Both the position numbers and the translations under genes were made by a program. From RGIG2041 sp045537695 (GTDB lineage Bacteria > Bacillota > Clostridia > UBA1381 > UMGS1253), in contig JAZSQB010000075.1 in the NCBI GenBank assembly GCA_045537695.1, forward strand, positions 1-54,287: DNA of 54,287 bases, written 5' to 3'. Below are positions 1-8,122 of this stretch, piece after piece; positions within the stretch are counted from its first letter, which is position 1, and every line of letters begins with the position of its first letter. A model generated the notes under the pieces. That model saw only the letters and a program-made list of their open reading frames with translations. It was not told the origin of the DNA and ran no database searches.

Positions 1-88
1 TGAAATTGCTTTCACATGGACCTGAACCATGCGCGTCTGCCAATTCCGCCATATCCGCATATTTATCTGTAACGGAAACAATTCTACC
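1..88. repeat. Artefactual duplicate of bases 173-260
   Basis: Bases 1-88 are identical to 173-260 (89 with one chance base at the edge). Both copies start at the same point inside a tRNA-Leu variable arm and are separated by an 84-base adapter-like block. This is what a short library insert read through its adapter gives at a contig end. It should not be read as a genomic repeat or a second tRNA. Confidence 0.88.
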
Positions 89-172
89 AAGTCGGAGGCC
101 AAGCGGTCTTAGGAAGACAACTCTGCCTTTCAACCCCTGCGCTCACAGCACGACATGGCTACGATCCGACTT
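89..172. other. MGI/DNBSEQ library adapter with barcode left in the contig
   Basis: The block starts AAGTCGGAGGCCAAGCGG and ends GGCTACGATCCGACTT. It has the 32 + 10 + 42 base layout I recall for MGI/BGISEQ adapters: first adapter part (89-120), a 10-base index (121-130, CTCTGCCTTT) and second part (131-172). The first part matches my memory exactly; the second shows about four differences. The length fits exactly between the two insert copies. It is not biological sequence. The adapter identity rests on recall and was not checked by search. Confidence 0.88.
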
Positions 173-230
173 TGAAATTGCTTTCACATGGACCTGAACC
201 ATGCGCGTCTGCCAATTCCGCCATATCCGC
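173..230 (-). tRNA. tRNA-Leu (anticodon CAG), 3' part missing
   Basis: Read on the minus strand, the gene begins GCGGATATGGCGGAATTGGC at 230. It has a Leu-type D arm, an anticodon arm with 5-bp stem CATGG/CCATG and loop TTCAGGT (anticodon CAG), and a long variable arm TGAAA-GCAA-TTTCA typical of class II tRNAs. The T arm and 3' acceptor strand are absent because the genuine contig ends at 173. Bases 1-58 hold the same fragment again as an artefact. Confidence 0.9.
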
Positions 231-252
231 ATATTTATCTGTAACGGAAACA

Positions 253-281
253 ATTCTACCACAAAAAAGCGGCGAAGTCAA
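253..281 (-). promoter_or_regulatory. Promoter of tRNA-Leu
   Basis: On the minus strand, -35 TTGACT (276-281) and -10 TAGAAT (253-258) are separated by exactly 17 bases, placing transcription start shortly before the tRNA 5' end at 230. Confidence 0.8.
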
Positions 282-359
282 CTGTTTTTCTAAATTTATT
301 TTGAATATATTAGGCTTACAAATTGGGAACAGTTTATTATACTTAATGCTGTAGCAATG

Positions 360-774
360 ATACATCAATAGGGTGCAAAACAGAAGTGGTGGGATTATAA
401 TGATAAACTAACTGAGTTTTTAAAAGCAATTTGCGGCATTTGCACAGCGGTATTCGTGTTAACGTGCGTAGAAGGATAGGGCAAAAATGAGAATACAACC
501 ACAAAGGCGATGCCGGCTGAACAGAGTGCGCTGACAGTTCTATGGATGTAGGTAAAAAGCGTCAGGTAAAGAATGAGGCAAAGATAATAGAAAGAGCAAG
601 ACAAGAATGAAAGGTGCCGGACCGAGAGACGATTTAGTGCACTGTATCGCAGTGTACTATGTTGCCGGATTTGCATAAGAAAACTGTTTTGCAACATTTA
701 TGGAAGGCGATAATATTGTTGCTTATGCAGAATGTGACCCGACGTGCGGTGAAATTGTAGGTGTAAAGACGTAG
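360..774 (+). pseudogene. Possible decayed plus-strand gene
   Basis: No intact gene is visible between the tRNA-Leu promoter and the RNase P RNA. On the plus strand, several short frames read as protein-like but are broken by stops and frame changes: a Trp/Leu-rich stretch ending VLTCVEG at about 470, a piece reading RDDLVHCIAVYYVAGFA ending near 682, and a 24-codon frame from ATG 700 reading MEGDNIVAYAECDPTC to a stop at 774. A terminator follows directly at 809. No family is recognised. It could equally be non-coding DNA. Confidence 0.28.
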
Positions 775-808
775 TATAGCAGTAATTGCTATATTTGGAT
801 ATAATAAA

Positions 809-844
809 AATCCCAGGGGAAGTATCCCTTGGGATTTCTTTTTT
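809..844 (+). terminator. Intrinsic terminator, probably bidirectional
   Basis: Stem AATCCCAgGGGA/TCCCtTGGGATT with a 4-base loop is followed by TTTCTTTTTT on the plus strand. On the minus strand it is followed by TTTTTATT, so it could also end the RNase P RNA transcript. Confidence 0.75.
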
Positions 845-850
845 AGGATT

Positions 851-1197
851 GAGTAAACCTGTAAGCCGGGTTCTGTCTTGAACGGTTATCTATCTTGCCT
901 GCACGTTACCATGCAGCTTAAGCCACCTACATCGAAGGAGCGCCGGGCAGGCTTAATTCCTTCCTTACGTGGTGTTGCTTCGGGTGGGGTTTACATCAGC
1001 CGCCGGTTACCCGGAAGCCGGGTGAGCTCTTACCTCGCCTTTCCATCCTTACCAACATGTGTTGGCGGTATCTTTCTGTTGCACTCTCCCTGAAGTCGCC
1101 TTCGCCGGACGTTATCCGGCACCCTTGCCCTATGAAGCCCGGACTTTCCTCAGATGCGGCCTCTCGGCACTGCACCCGCAACCGTCCAGTTTACTCG
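851..1197 (-). ncRNA. rnpB: RNase P RNA (type A)
   Basis: Read on the minus strand, the sequence has the conserved RNase P cores GAGGAAAGTCCGGGC (5' half) and ACAGAACCCGGCTTACAGG (3' half). The ends GAGTAAACTGG and CAGGTTTACTC pair to form helix P1. The length, about 347 nt, suits type A RNA. It is the catalytic subunit that matures tRNA 5' ends with RnpA. A promoter at 1204-1232 predicts a 5' end at about 1197, matching the P1 strand. Short reading frames in this stretch on either strand are spurious. Confidence 0.97.
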
Positions 1198-1203
1198 TCA
1201 ATT

Positions 1204-1232
1204 ATCATACCACAGAAAAAGCGATTCGTCAA
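1204..1232 (-). promoter_or_regulatory. rnpB promoter
   Basis: On the minus strand TTGACG (1227-1232), 17 bases, TATGAT (1204-1209). The predicted start, 6-7 bases on, coincides with the RNA 5' end. Confidence 0.85.
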
Positions 1233-1255
1233 TCCGTTTTTAGTGTATGTTATTT

Positions 1256-3727
1256 TTATGCTTCGTCGAACAGTTCGCCTTGTGATACAAGCACGTTTCT
1301 CGGTTTACTGCCGTCCGGTCCGGAGATGATACCGCGCGCTTCCATCTGGTCAATAATTCTGCCGGCTCTTGCATAGCCGACGCCTAAGCGGCGCTGAATC
1401 ATCGAGGTGGAAATGGATCCGGATGCAATGGCGATTTCAATTGCTTTCGGCAGAAGATCGTCGCCGTCATCCATATCCTCGGTGGCAGCTGCGCCAGATG
1501 CGGTATTGATTTTTTCGGTGATGTCTTCATCGTAGCGCGCCTTGGAGGTGTCTTTGATGAATTCTACCACGCTTTCGACTTCCTTGTCGGAAACGAATGC
1601 GCCTTGGAGTCGCGTCGGCTTGGATGCGCCAAACGGCATAAAGAGCATATCGCCCTTACCGAGCAGCTTTTCTGCACCCATAGAGTCTAAAATGGTACGA
1701 CTGTCCACCTGACTGGATACGGCAAATGCGATTCGGGTCGGGATGTTCGCTTTGATAACACCGGTGATGACGTTGACGGACGGACGCTGTGTTGCGATGA
1801 TGATGTACATACCTGCCGCACGCGCCATTTGTGCCAGACGGCAGATGGAATCTTCGATTTCCTTCGGCGCCACCATCATCAGGTCGGCAAGCTCATCAAT
1901 AATGATGACAATCTGCGGCAGCTTCGGCTCGCCATCGAGCTCGAGCACTTCATTATAACCTGCAAGGTCGCGTACACCGCTCTTTGCGAACAAATTATAG
2001 CGGCGTGTCATTTCGCTGACAGCCCACGCAAGCGCGCCGGAAGCCTTTTTCGGATCGGTTACCACCGGAATGAGCAGGTGTGGAATGTCGTTGTATACGC
2101 CGAGCTCGACCACCTTCGGGTCAATCATCATCAGCTTGACCTCGTTCGGGTCGGCTTTATATAAAATACTGGTAATAATCGAGTTGATACATACGGATTT
2201 ACCGGAGCCGGTCGCACCTGCAATCAAAGCGTGCGGGAATTTGGCGATGTCGGCAATAATCGGATTGCCCGTAATGTCCATACCGAGTGCAACGGAGAGC
2301 TTGGATTTCGCGTTTTTAAATGCGTCTGTTTCCAATGTTTCGCGCAGGGAAACCATAGACACTTCTTTGTTCGGAATTTCGATGCCAATGGCGGCTTTGC
2401 CCGGAATCGGTGCTTCAATACGTACCGCTGCAGCGGCAAGATTTAAAGCAATATCATCGGAAAGGTTTGTGATTTTGCTTACCTTAACGCCGACGCTCGG
2501 TTGCAGCTCATAACGTGTAACCGTCGGACCGCGGCTGACCTGCAATAGCTTTACATCTACACCAAAGCTTTTGAGCGTGTCCACAAGATGCATCGCTGTT
2601 TCTCTAAGTTCCTCGCGGGAGTCACCGCGTTTTTTGTTGTCGGCACTCTTTAAGAGCGTTGTTGGCGGGAAACGATAGGGGATGGGCAGATACTGCGCGT
2701 TTTCATCCAACTGAGCGCGCAATTCCTGTGCCTCTTCTTCGGAAAGTGCGTCCACCTTTTCCTTGGCTTGTCCAAACTGATTCGCCTGCGCTTCCTGCGC
2801 CATCAATTCTGCAGCAGAAATGGTTTCCTTCTCGCCTTCGGACGGCACTTTCTTTGCTTCTTTACCACCCCCCGATTCGTTTAGCTTTTCGGCAATCGGG
2901 TCAAAGACAGGAATATCGTCAAAATCCGGCTTTTCCTCTGCATGGGTATCTGCCGAAATGTACTTTTTTGCTTCTTCCATCAGCTGTTCGCGCTTGGTGC
3001 GCTTTTTGCTTTTTCCGGTTGCTTCCTTTTTCGCTTTTTCGTCATCATCATATATATCCAGGTCGATGGAACGCTGCTTGAGTGGGCGTAAGTTCCCGTT
3101 TACGGCTTCGCGCGCACGCTGTCCTGCGTGATAGCTTTCTTCGCTGCGGATGGTTTTTGCCTCCGCCTGCGCGGATTTGAAGAAGCCGATTAAAAAGCGA
3201 ATCGGGGAGAATTTGAAAATAAATATAAGGAAAATCAAAAGGAGAATGATGTATAAAATGGAGCTTGCGACTACGCCGGCAAGCGAAACGAGCCAGTTGC
3301 TTAAAAGTGCACCGAGTGCACCGCCGCCGTAGTGCAGATTCACACCCTGTGAAAAGGCATCTGTGGTGCTGAGGCTGCCTTCCAGTGTGGAGAAAATCTG
3401 AAACAGTGCGCAGAGCGCTAGCATAGCTACGCCACTCAGGCTGGCTTTGAGCGCTAGACGCTTGAAGCTGCGGCGATACAAAAGGTATATCGACAGTGCA
3501 CAAATGGAAATCGGTATCAGCTTTGCAGGCACGCCGAACAGACCGCTGAAAATCAGGTCAAGAAACTCTGCCATCGGTGATGCGGACGGGGCATAGAGAA
3601 ATATCCCCATAAACACGCCTAAAGCAAACAATGCGATGCCCCAACTCCAAAGGCGGAAACCGGAAACGGTATTCGTATTTTCCTTTTTCGCCGGTGCTTT
3701 TTTCTTCTTTGTGCTTTTTTCAGCCAT
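1256..3727 (-). CDS. ftsK: DNA translocase FtsK/SpoIIIE
   Basis: This hexameric DNA pump moves chromosomal DNA through the division or sporulation septum. The 823-residue protein has about four membrane segments in residues 25-180, a charged linker (about 190-350), the alpha/beta motor with Walker A GATGSGKS (504-511) and Walker B IIIIDE (about 608-612), and a C-terminal winged-helix gamma domain (about 760-805) that reads KOPS-like sequences. A GTG at 3739 is in frame but lies inside the Shine-Dalgarno AGGAG; ATG 3727 is the better start. It is 21 bases after the YycH-like gene and probably cotranscribed with it. Whether it is the vegetative FtsK/SftA role or the sporulation SpoIIIE role cannot be told from sequence alone. 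Confidence 0.95.
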   Translation of the reverse strand: MAEKSTKKKKAPAKKENTNTVSGFRLWSWGIALFALGVFMGIFLYAPSASPMAEFLDLIFSGLFGVPAKLIPISICALSIYLLYRRSFKRLALKASLSGVAMLALCALFQIFSTLEGSLSTTDAFSQGVNLHYGGGALGALLSNWLVSLAGVVASSILYIILLLIFLIFIFKFSPIRFLIGFFKSAQAEAKTIRSEESYHAGQRAREAVNGNLRPLKQRSIDLDIYDDDEKAKKEATGKSKKRTKREQLMEEAKKYISADTHAEEKPDFDDIPVFDPIAEKLNESGGGKEAKKVPSEGEKETISAAELMAQEAQANQFGQAKEKVDALSEEEAQELRAQLDENAQYLPIPYRFPPTTLLKSADNKKRGDSREELRETAMHLVDTLKSFGVDVKLLQVSRGPTVTRYELQPSVGVKVSKITNLSDDIALNLAAAAVRIEAPIPGKAAIGIEIPNKEVSMVSLRETLETDAFKNAKSKLSVALGMDITGNPIIADIAKFPHALIAGATGSGKSVCINSIITSILYKADPNEVKLMMIDPKVVELGVYNDIPHLLIPVVTDPKKASGALAWAVSEMTRRYNLFAKSGVRDLAGYNEVLELDGEPKLPQIVIIIDELADLMMVAPKEIEDSICRLAQMARAAGMYIIIATQRPSVNVITGVIKANIPTRIAFAVSSQVDSRTILDSMGAEKLLGKGDMLFMPFGASKPTRLQGAFVSDKEVESVVEFIKDTSKARYDEDITEKINTASGAAATEDMDDGDDLLPKAIEIAIASGSISTSMIQRRLGVGYARAGRIIDQMEARGIISGPDGSKPRNVLVSQGELFDEA

Positions 3728-3748
3728 AGTGCTGCTCACTCCTGTATA

Positions 3749-5173
3749 TTAGTTTTCGTGAATGTGAAAGTGGTTTTCCTCTTGGATTTTTACAAACCAA
3801 GTTGGATGCTTTATTTCGTCTGCGCCATTGTCATAGTAGGCAATAAACATATCCTCAATAATTGCATTTTTCGTATTGGTATCTAAGGTTGTAAATAGCT
3901 TGTCAATTGCTGTATAGGTGGACGGCAACGCAGTTGTTTCTTCTGTAAGTATATACGTGCGCAAATGCATCGATAGCCTTTGTACATAGCCATCTTGGAT
4001 TTGCATTTGTACTGCAGGGGTGCCAGATAAATTCGTCAGAATTTTTGTGCCGTTTACATTGTAGTCAAAGCTGATTTCGCTTTGCTGTGCATCGCCAAGA
4101 TAATTGCTTATATATAAATTAGCACGCTTGTCCGTAAAGATGAAAAATATATCATAGACAAGGCGTACGCTTTCTAAGGCGTAGTTGGTAGTGCTTGCCG
4201 CATTTTTAAGGGCAAAGCCTTTGCCGCCACCTGCCGCTGTGTATTCAATATAGCCTTTCGGAGAGATTTTCAGTGTGGACTGATTTTGCAAGAAAATAAT
4301 ATTTTCTTCTGCATCAATGTATCTTCTGGTTGTTTTCGGATTCATCGAAAACAGACGCAGGAGACCTTCAAGCTTTGAAAGACTCAAGCCATTCTCCTGT
4401 TGCTTGAGCGGATTCTCTGCTTGTATATTTGGGTATTGAGTCGGCGTTTCTGTCAAAAGAAGATACGGCGAAAACAACACCTCACCCATATCGCTGGTAG
4501 CACGGTCTGCGCCGATAAAGAAGGAAAATCTGTTGCTCGGCGTTACATACGCACTTAGAAGCGACAGCACATTTGTCAGCTCCGTTTTTGGTTCTGGCGT
4601 ACTGATTTTTACGCAGTTACCTTCCGCACTGCGCAAATACACAATAATATCGCTGACCAAATTACCTTCGGCGGTAATGATAGCAGAGCGAATATTGCTG
4701 ATGGCATTGGTAAGCTCTGTTTGCGTGCCTCTGCCAAAGAGGGCAGAAAAAACGCCGCTGGGAATGGCATTGCCGTAGTCTATGTACATACCGCTGGTAT
4801 AGAGTGCATTTCTCCATGCCGCATCGTCTACCACAGATATGTTTTTTTGTGGCTGCTGTAGCGCACTGTCTATGGCTTTTTCACAACAATCCGTTGTCTG
4901 TATATAGTATTCATTTGAAGTTGTTACAACGTAGCTTGCGTGATCAGAATCCTTGATAGTGTAGGCAACCATTTGTGAAGGAAATAGCAGATTAGAGGTT
5001 GCATCTTCACTCTGTGCAGCCGTAAACAGTGTAGAAAAATGGGATTTTAGCTGTGAGAAAAAGGAATAGCCATCCGGCCAAAGCCGTTCATTAAACCATA
5101 TTTTGGTTGTCAACACGAGACTTAGCAGCACCAAAGCCGTTAAAATAATATTTTTAATCCGTTCTTTTTTCAT
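3749..5173 (-). CDS. Membrane-anchored YycH-like protein
   Basis: The 474-residue protein starts with a basic stretch and one hydrophobic segment (about residues 8-25, ILTALVLLSLVLTT), followed by a large extracytoplasmic region rich in Ser, Thr and Asn. The N-terminal pattern, a single anchor then KIWFNERLWPDGY, resembles the YycH/YycI class of WalK-regulating proteins in Bacillota, but no WalRK genes are next to it, so the function is only suggested. The Shine-Dalgarno site is weak. An intrinsic terminator lies just upstream, so it probably has its own weak promoter. It reads into ftsK. It may instead be an unrelated secreted protein. Confidence 0.5.
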   Translation of the reverse strand: MKKERIKNIILTALVLLSLVLTTKIWFNERLWPDGYSFFSQLKSHFSTLFTAAQSEDATSNLLFPSQMVAYTIKDSDHASYVVTTSNEYYIQTTDCCEKAIDSALQQPQKNISVVDDAAWRNALYTSGMYIDYGNAIPSGVFSALFGRGTQTELTNAISNIRSAIITAEGNLVSDIIVYLRSAEGNCVKISTPEPKTELTNVLSLLSAYVTPSNRFSFFIGADRATSDMGEVLFSPYLLLTETPTQYPNIQAENPLKQQENGLSLSKLEGLLRLFSMNPKTTRRYIDAEENIIFLQNQSTLKISPKGYIEYTAAGGGKGFALKNAASTTNYALESVRLVYDIFFIFTDKRANLYISNYLGDAQQSEISFDYNVNGTKILTNLSGTPAVQMQIQDGYVQRLSMHLRTYILTEETTALPSTYTAIDKLFTTLDTNTKNAIIEDMFIAYYDNGADEIKHPTWFVKIQEENHFHIHEN

Positions 5174-5197
5174 AAAACAAACAACCTAATTCTTTAT

Positions 5198-5236
5198 GAT
5201 AAAAATACCGCAAATAATTTGCGGTATTTTTATCTA
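5198..5236 (-). terminator. Terminator of the 5249-5719 gene
   Basis: Near-perfect hairpin AAATACCGCAAA / TTTGCGGTATTT with a three-base loop and T-rich flanks on both sides, directly after the minus-strand stop at 5249. Confidence 0.85.
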
Positions 5237-5248
5237 ATTTTCAAATCA

Positions 5249-5719
5249 TCAAAAGGAAAACAAATCACCGACAGACAGGTTATTGATTCTGTCTAACTGC
5301 GATTGGGAGAGCTTGGTAATGTCAATGCGGATTACCTGACGCTCAAATTCATTTTCTGCATATAACAGCATTGTGTTTGTACCGTCAATCAGTTCAATGG
5401 AAACCACATACACGCCGCTTGCGCCTATGGTGCTCGAAAGGAAGTAACCGTTCTGGAACACGCGGTAGAACTGACCGTCTAATTTGCTCTTGCGGTATAC
5501 CGTTACGTCTACGCCCGGCTTACCGGCAGCGTTTACAGTGTAGGTACGCTCCGAAGTGGTAGCAGACAAGGATGCCGGCTTCTTCACAGTCAACAGTGAA
5601 CTGGAATTGCTGCTGTTGTAGTTTGCCGGAATTTTCGTCGGCGCAGCCAGAGCGGTGACGGATAAAACCGTCGAAAGTGCCAATGTCAGGCACAAAAGAA
5701 CAAGTAATTTCTTTTTCAT
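5249..5719 (-). CDS. Small secreted protein of unknown function
   Basis: The 156-residue protein has a clear signal peptide: KKK, a hydrophobic core LLVLLCLTLALSTVLSV, and cleavage after TALA (about residue 25). The mature part is beta-rich: it contains one Ig-like or carboxypeptidase-regulatory-like strand pattern (TYTVNAAGKPGVDVTVYRK, VYVVSIELIDGTNT) and no cysteines. ATG 5719 is chosen because GGAGG lies five bases before it; an upstream ATG at 5731 overlaps that site. It is flanked by its own terminator and stands alone. No specific family is recognised. Confidence 0.75.
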   Translation of the reverse strand: MKKKLLVLLCLTLALSTVLSVTALAAPTKIPANYNSSNSSSLLTVKKPASLSATTSERTYTVNAAGKPGVDVTVYRKSKLDGQFYRVFQNGYFLSSTIGASGVYVVSIELIDGTNTMLLYAENEFERQVIRIDITKLSQSQLDRINNLSVGDLFSF

Positions 5720-5890
5720 AAAATCCTCCATTATGTACGCGCAATCTATCAGCCAACAAATTTAGTTTGCGGTTTCATATCCGCCTTGCGCAAAGCAGAT
5801 AAACGATGCAAACACCACAGTGTATAATAATCCTATTCATATTATAAAGGATATATATTACAACTTCATTACAAAGGGCTTACGCTTTGG

Positions 5891-6937
5891 TTATAATTTT
5901 TTGATTTCGTCTAGCAAGGCTTCTACAATTTGGTTTTGCGGTACTTTTTTGATGATTTCACCCTTTTTAAAGAGCAAGCCTTCACCGTCGCCGCCGGCGA
6001 TGCCGATGTCTGCATCACGCGCTTCGCCCGGTCCGTTTACGGCGCAGCCCATTACGGCGATTTTAATGTCCTTTTTTAAGTTTTCGCATTTTGCCTTGAC
6101 TTCGTTTGCGATGGAAATCAGGTTAATGCGGCATCTGCCGCAGGTCGGGCAGGAGACAAAGGTGACGCCGCCGGTTTTTAACCCGAGCGCGCGCAGAATT
6201 TCAATGCCTGCCTTGACTTCGTGCACCGGATGCTCCGTTAAGGAGACGCGGATGGTATCGCCGATGCCGCTATCTAGCAGTGCGCCGATGCCGATGGCAG
6301 ATTTAATGATGCCGCTGTCATGCGTGCCGGCTTCGGTTACGCCGAGGTGCAGGGGATAGTCGCAAGCGGCGCTTGCGCGCTTGTAGGCTTCTATCATCGT
6401 CGGCACGTCTGATGCTTTGAGTGAAAGGACAATGTCGGAATAGCCACAGTCTTCTAAAATCGAGGCGTGCTCCAAAGCGCTTTCGACCAAGGCTTCCGGC
6501 GTTGCGCTCTTGTACTTTTTCAGAATTTCTTTTTGCAGAGAGCCGCCGTTGACGCCGATGCGAATCGGAATACCGCGGTCTTTTGCCATATCAGCAACCT
6601 CTTTGACCTTCCAGTGCTCGCCGATGTTGCCCGGGTTGATGCGGATTTTGTCCGCGCCGCCCTGCATACACACCAGCGCCAGCTTGTAGTCAAAATGAAT
6701 GTCGCACACCAGAGGGATGGAGATGCCCTTTTTGATATTAGCAATCGCTTCGGCAGCTGCCATATCCGGCACGGCAACGCGAATGATTTCGCAGCCGGCG
6801 TTTTCCAATTCTTTGATTTGTGCGACGGTCGCACCTACATCGCGCGTATCTGTCGTCGTCATAGACTGTACGCTGACGGGGTGTCCGCCGCCAATAAAAA
6901 TATGGCCAACCTGTACGGTTTTTGTTTTTTTATTCAC
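5891..6937 (-). CDS. ispG: 4-hydroxy-3-methylbut-2-enyl diphosphate synthase (GcpE)
   Basis: This enzyme performs the penultimate MEP-pathway step, reducing MEcPP to HMBPP with a [4Fe-4S] cluster and an external reductant. The 348-residue protein has the TIM barrel start (GGGHPVSVQSMTTTDT), the Asn-rich INPGNIG loop (about residues 99-105), and the cluster cysteines CPTCGRC near residue 265 plus the MGCAVNGPGE motif near 300. The start is a GTG with AGGGA six bases upstream. It is the last gene of the pyrH-to-ispG cluster, 9 bases after rseP, and shares the pathway with dxr two genes upstream. Confidence 0.97.
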   Translation of the reverse strand: MNKKTKTVQVGHIFIGGGHPVSVQSMTTTDTRDVGATVAQIKELENAGCEIIRVAVPDMAAAEAIANIKKGISIPLVCDIHFDYKLALVCMQGGADKIRINPGNIGEHWKVKEVADMAKDRGIPIRIGVNGGSLQKEILKKYKSATPEALVESALEHASILEDCGYSDIVLSLKASDVPTMIEAYKRASAACDYPLHLGVTEAGTHDSGIIKSAIGIGALLDSGIGDTIRVSLTEHPVHEVKAGIEILRALGLKTGGVTFVSCPTCGRCRINLISIANEVKAKCENLKKDIKIAVMGCAVNGPGEARDADIGIAGGDGEGLLFKKGEIIKKVPQNQIVEALLDEIKKL

Positions 6938-6946
6938 GGTAAATCC

Positions 6947-8098
6947 CTACTTTATAAATATATTTTGAATATCGTTAAACGTTGCCCACAGTGCAAGCAA
7001 AATCAGCAGAGCAAAGCCGGCAATGTTGATATAGCCCTCCACCTTTTTCGGCAGCTTCTTGCGCGTGATGCCTTCGGCAATCAGCGTGAGTGCCTTGCAG
7101 CCGTCCAGTCCCGGAATCGGCAAAAGGTTCATAATGCCTAAGTTGACGGTTAAAAGTCCCAACAGGGAAAACAGCGGCATCCAGCCGATTTTGGAAACCT
7201 GCCCGATGACGTTGACGATGCCGATCGGTCCGGAAACCTGATCGGCGCCGACGTTGCCGCGCAGTAAATCGTAGATGGAAATATAAACGATTTTTACGTT
7301 GTACGCTGTCATAAAAAATGCATCGTGCAGCACCGTGCCAAGTGTGCGCGGCAGTTGTGTAGCGCTAAAACCGAGCATATGGCGTTTTATGCTGGCAGTT
7401 TCGCCGATGTGGTCTTTGTAGGTAGGGTCATCGCTCGGCGGTTGCATGGTTTGCTGTGTTTGCGCGCCGTCGATAAAAGTGGTTACCTCAATGCCGTTTT
7501 CCAGAAGGCGATATTTTTCCTCGTAGACAACGGGCGTTATCGTATCTTGTATGATTTTACCGTCACGCTTGGCGGTGATGCGCACCGGCGCCTTGCCGTT
7601 GCGCTCCATAAAAAACGTGATGTCATCCTGCAGATGCACGCTTGTATTATTCAGCTTTATAATGCGGTCGCCGGGTTGAAGCACGCTGTCTTCTAAATTC
7701 GTTCCGGCAACGAAATCACTGATAATCGGCTGATAGGTTGTCGGCGTGGCGGATTGCAGAATGGCAAACACCAAAAAGCCGAGCACGATATTTAAAAATG
7801 CACCGGCGAGCGCCACGCAAAGGCGCTTCCACCAAGCCGCTTTATCAAAGGCGTTCGGCGAATCGTCGTTGCCGACGTCATCGTCGAACATACAGTAGCC
7901 GCCAAACGGAATCCAACGCAGAGAATAGGTGGTTTCCTTATATTTTTTCTTGAAAATGGCAGGACCCATACCGACCGCGAACTCCACTACGTTGATTTTA
8001 AATAGCTTTGCGGTCGCAAAATGTCCGAACTCGTGCACCACAACCATCACGGCAAATACCAACAGTGCAACGAGGATGGGGAGGATATTGGATAACAA
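6947..8098 (-). CDS. rseP: RIP site-2 metalloprotease RseP/RasP
   Basis: This intramembrane zinc protease cleaves anti-sigma factors and leftover signal peptides. The 383-residue protein has the zinc motif HEFGH in the first membrane segment (about residues 23-27), a central PDZ domain (about 120-200, GDRIIKLNNTSV) and the conserved NLLPIPGLDG motif near residue 330 that completes the active site. The start is TTG at 8098, with GAGGTG five bases upstream; no ATG fits. It sits between dxr and ispG, the usual Bacillota order, and is likely cotranscribed with them. Confidence 0.96.
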   Translation of the reverse strand: MLSNILPILVALLVFAVMVVVHEFGHFATAKLFKINVVEFAVGMGPAIFKKKYKETTYSLRWIPFGGYCMFDDDVGNDDSPNAFDKAAWWKRLCVALAGAFLNIVLGFLVFAILQSATPTTYQPIISDFVAGTNLEDSVLQPGDRIIKLNNTSVHLQDDITFFMERNGKAPVRITAKRDGKIIQDTITPVVYEEKYRLLENGIEVTTFIDGAQTQQTMQPPSDDPTYKDHIGETASIKRHMLGFSATQLPRTLGTVLHDAFFMTAYNVKIVYISIYDLLRGNVGADQVSGPIGIVNVIGQVSKIGWMPLFSLLGLLTVNLGIMNLLPIPGLDGCKALTLIAEGITRKKLPKKVEGYINIAGFALLILLALWATFNDIQNIFIK

Positions 8099-8122
8099 AA
8101 AATCACCTCAAAAATGTATGTG

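Noticed and set aside
1..261. Direct repeat as a CRISPR, tandem tRNA array or attachment-site pair
   Set aside because: The spacer matches a library adapter and index, and both copies break at the same base; this is an artefact.
395..697. A 100-codon minus-strand frame
   Set aside because: No ribosome site, odd Cys/Phe/Ser-rich composition and no recognisable pattern; the plus strand looks more like gene remnant.
878..1376. Several 60-105-codon frames on both strands
   Set aside because: They lie within the RNase P RNA and its promoter; the conserved RNA sequence explains the stretch.
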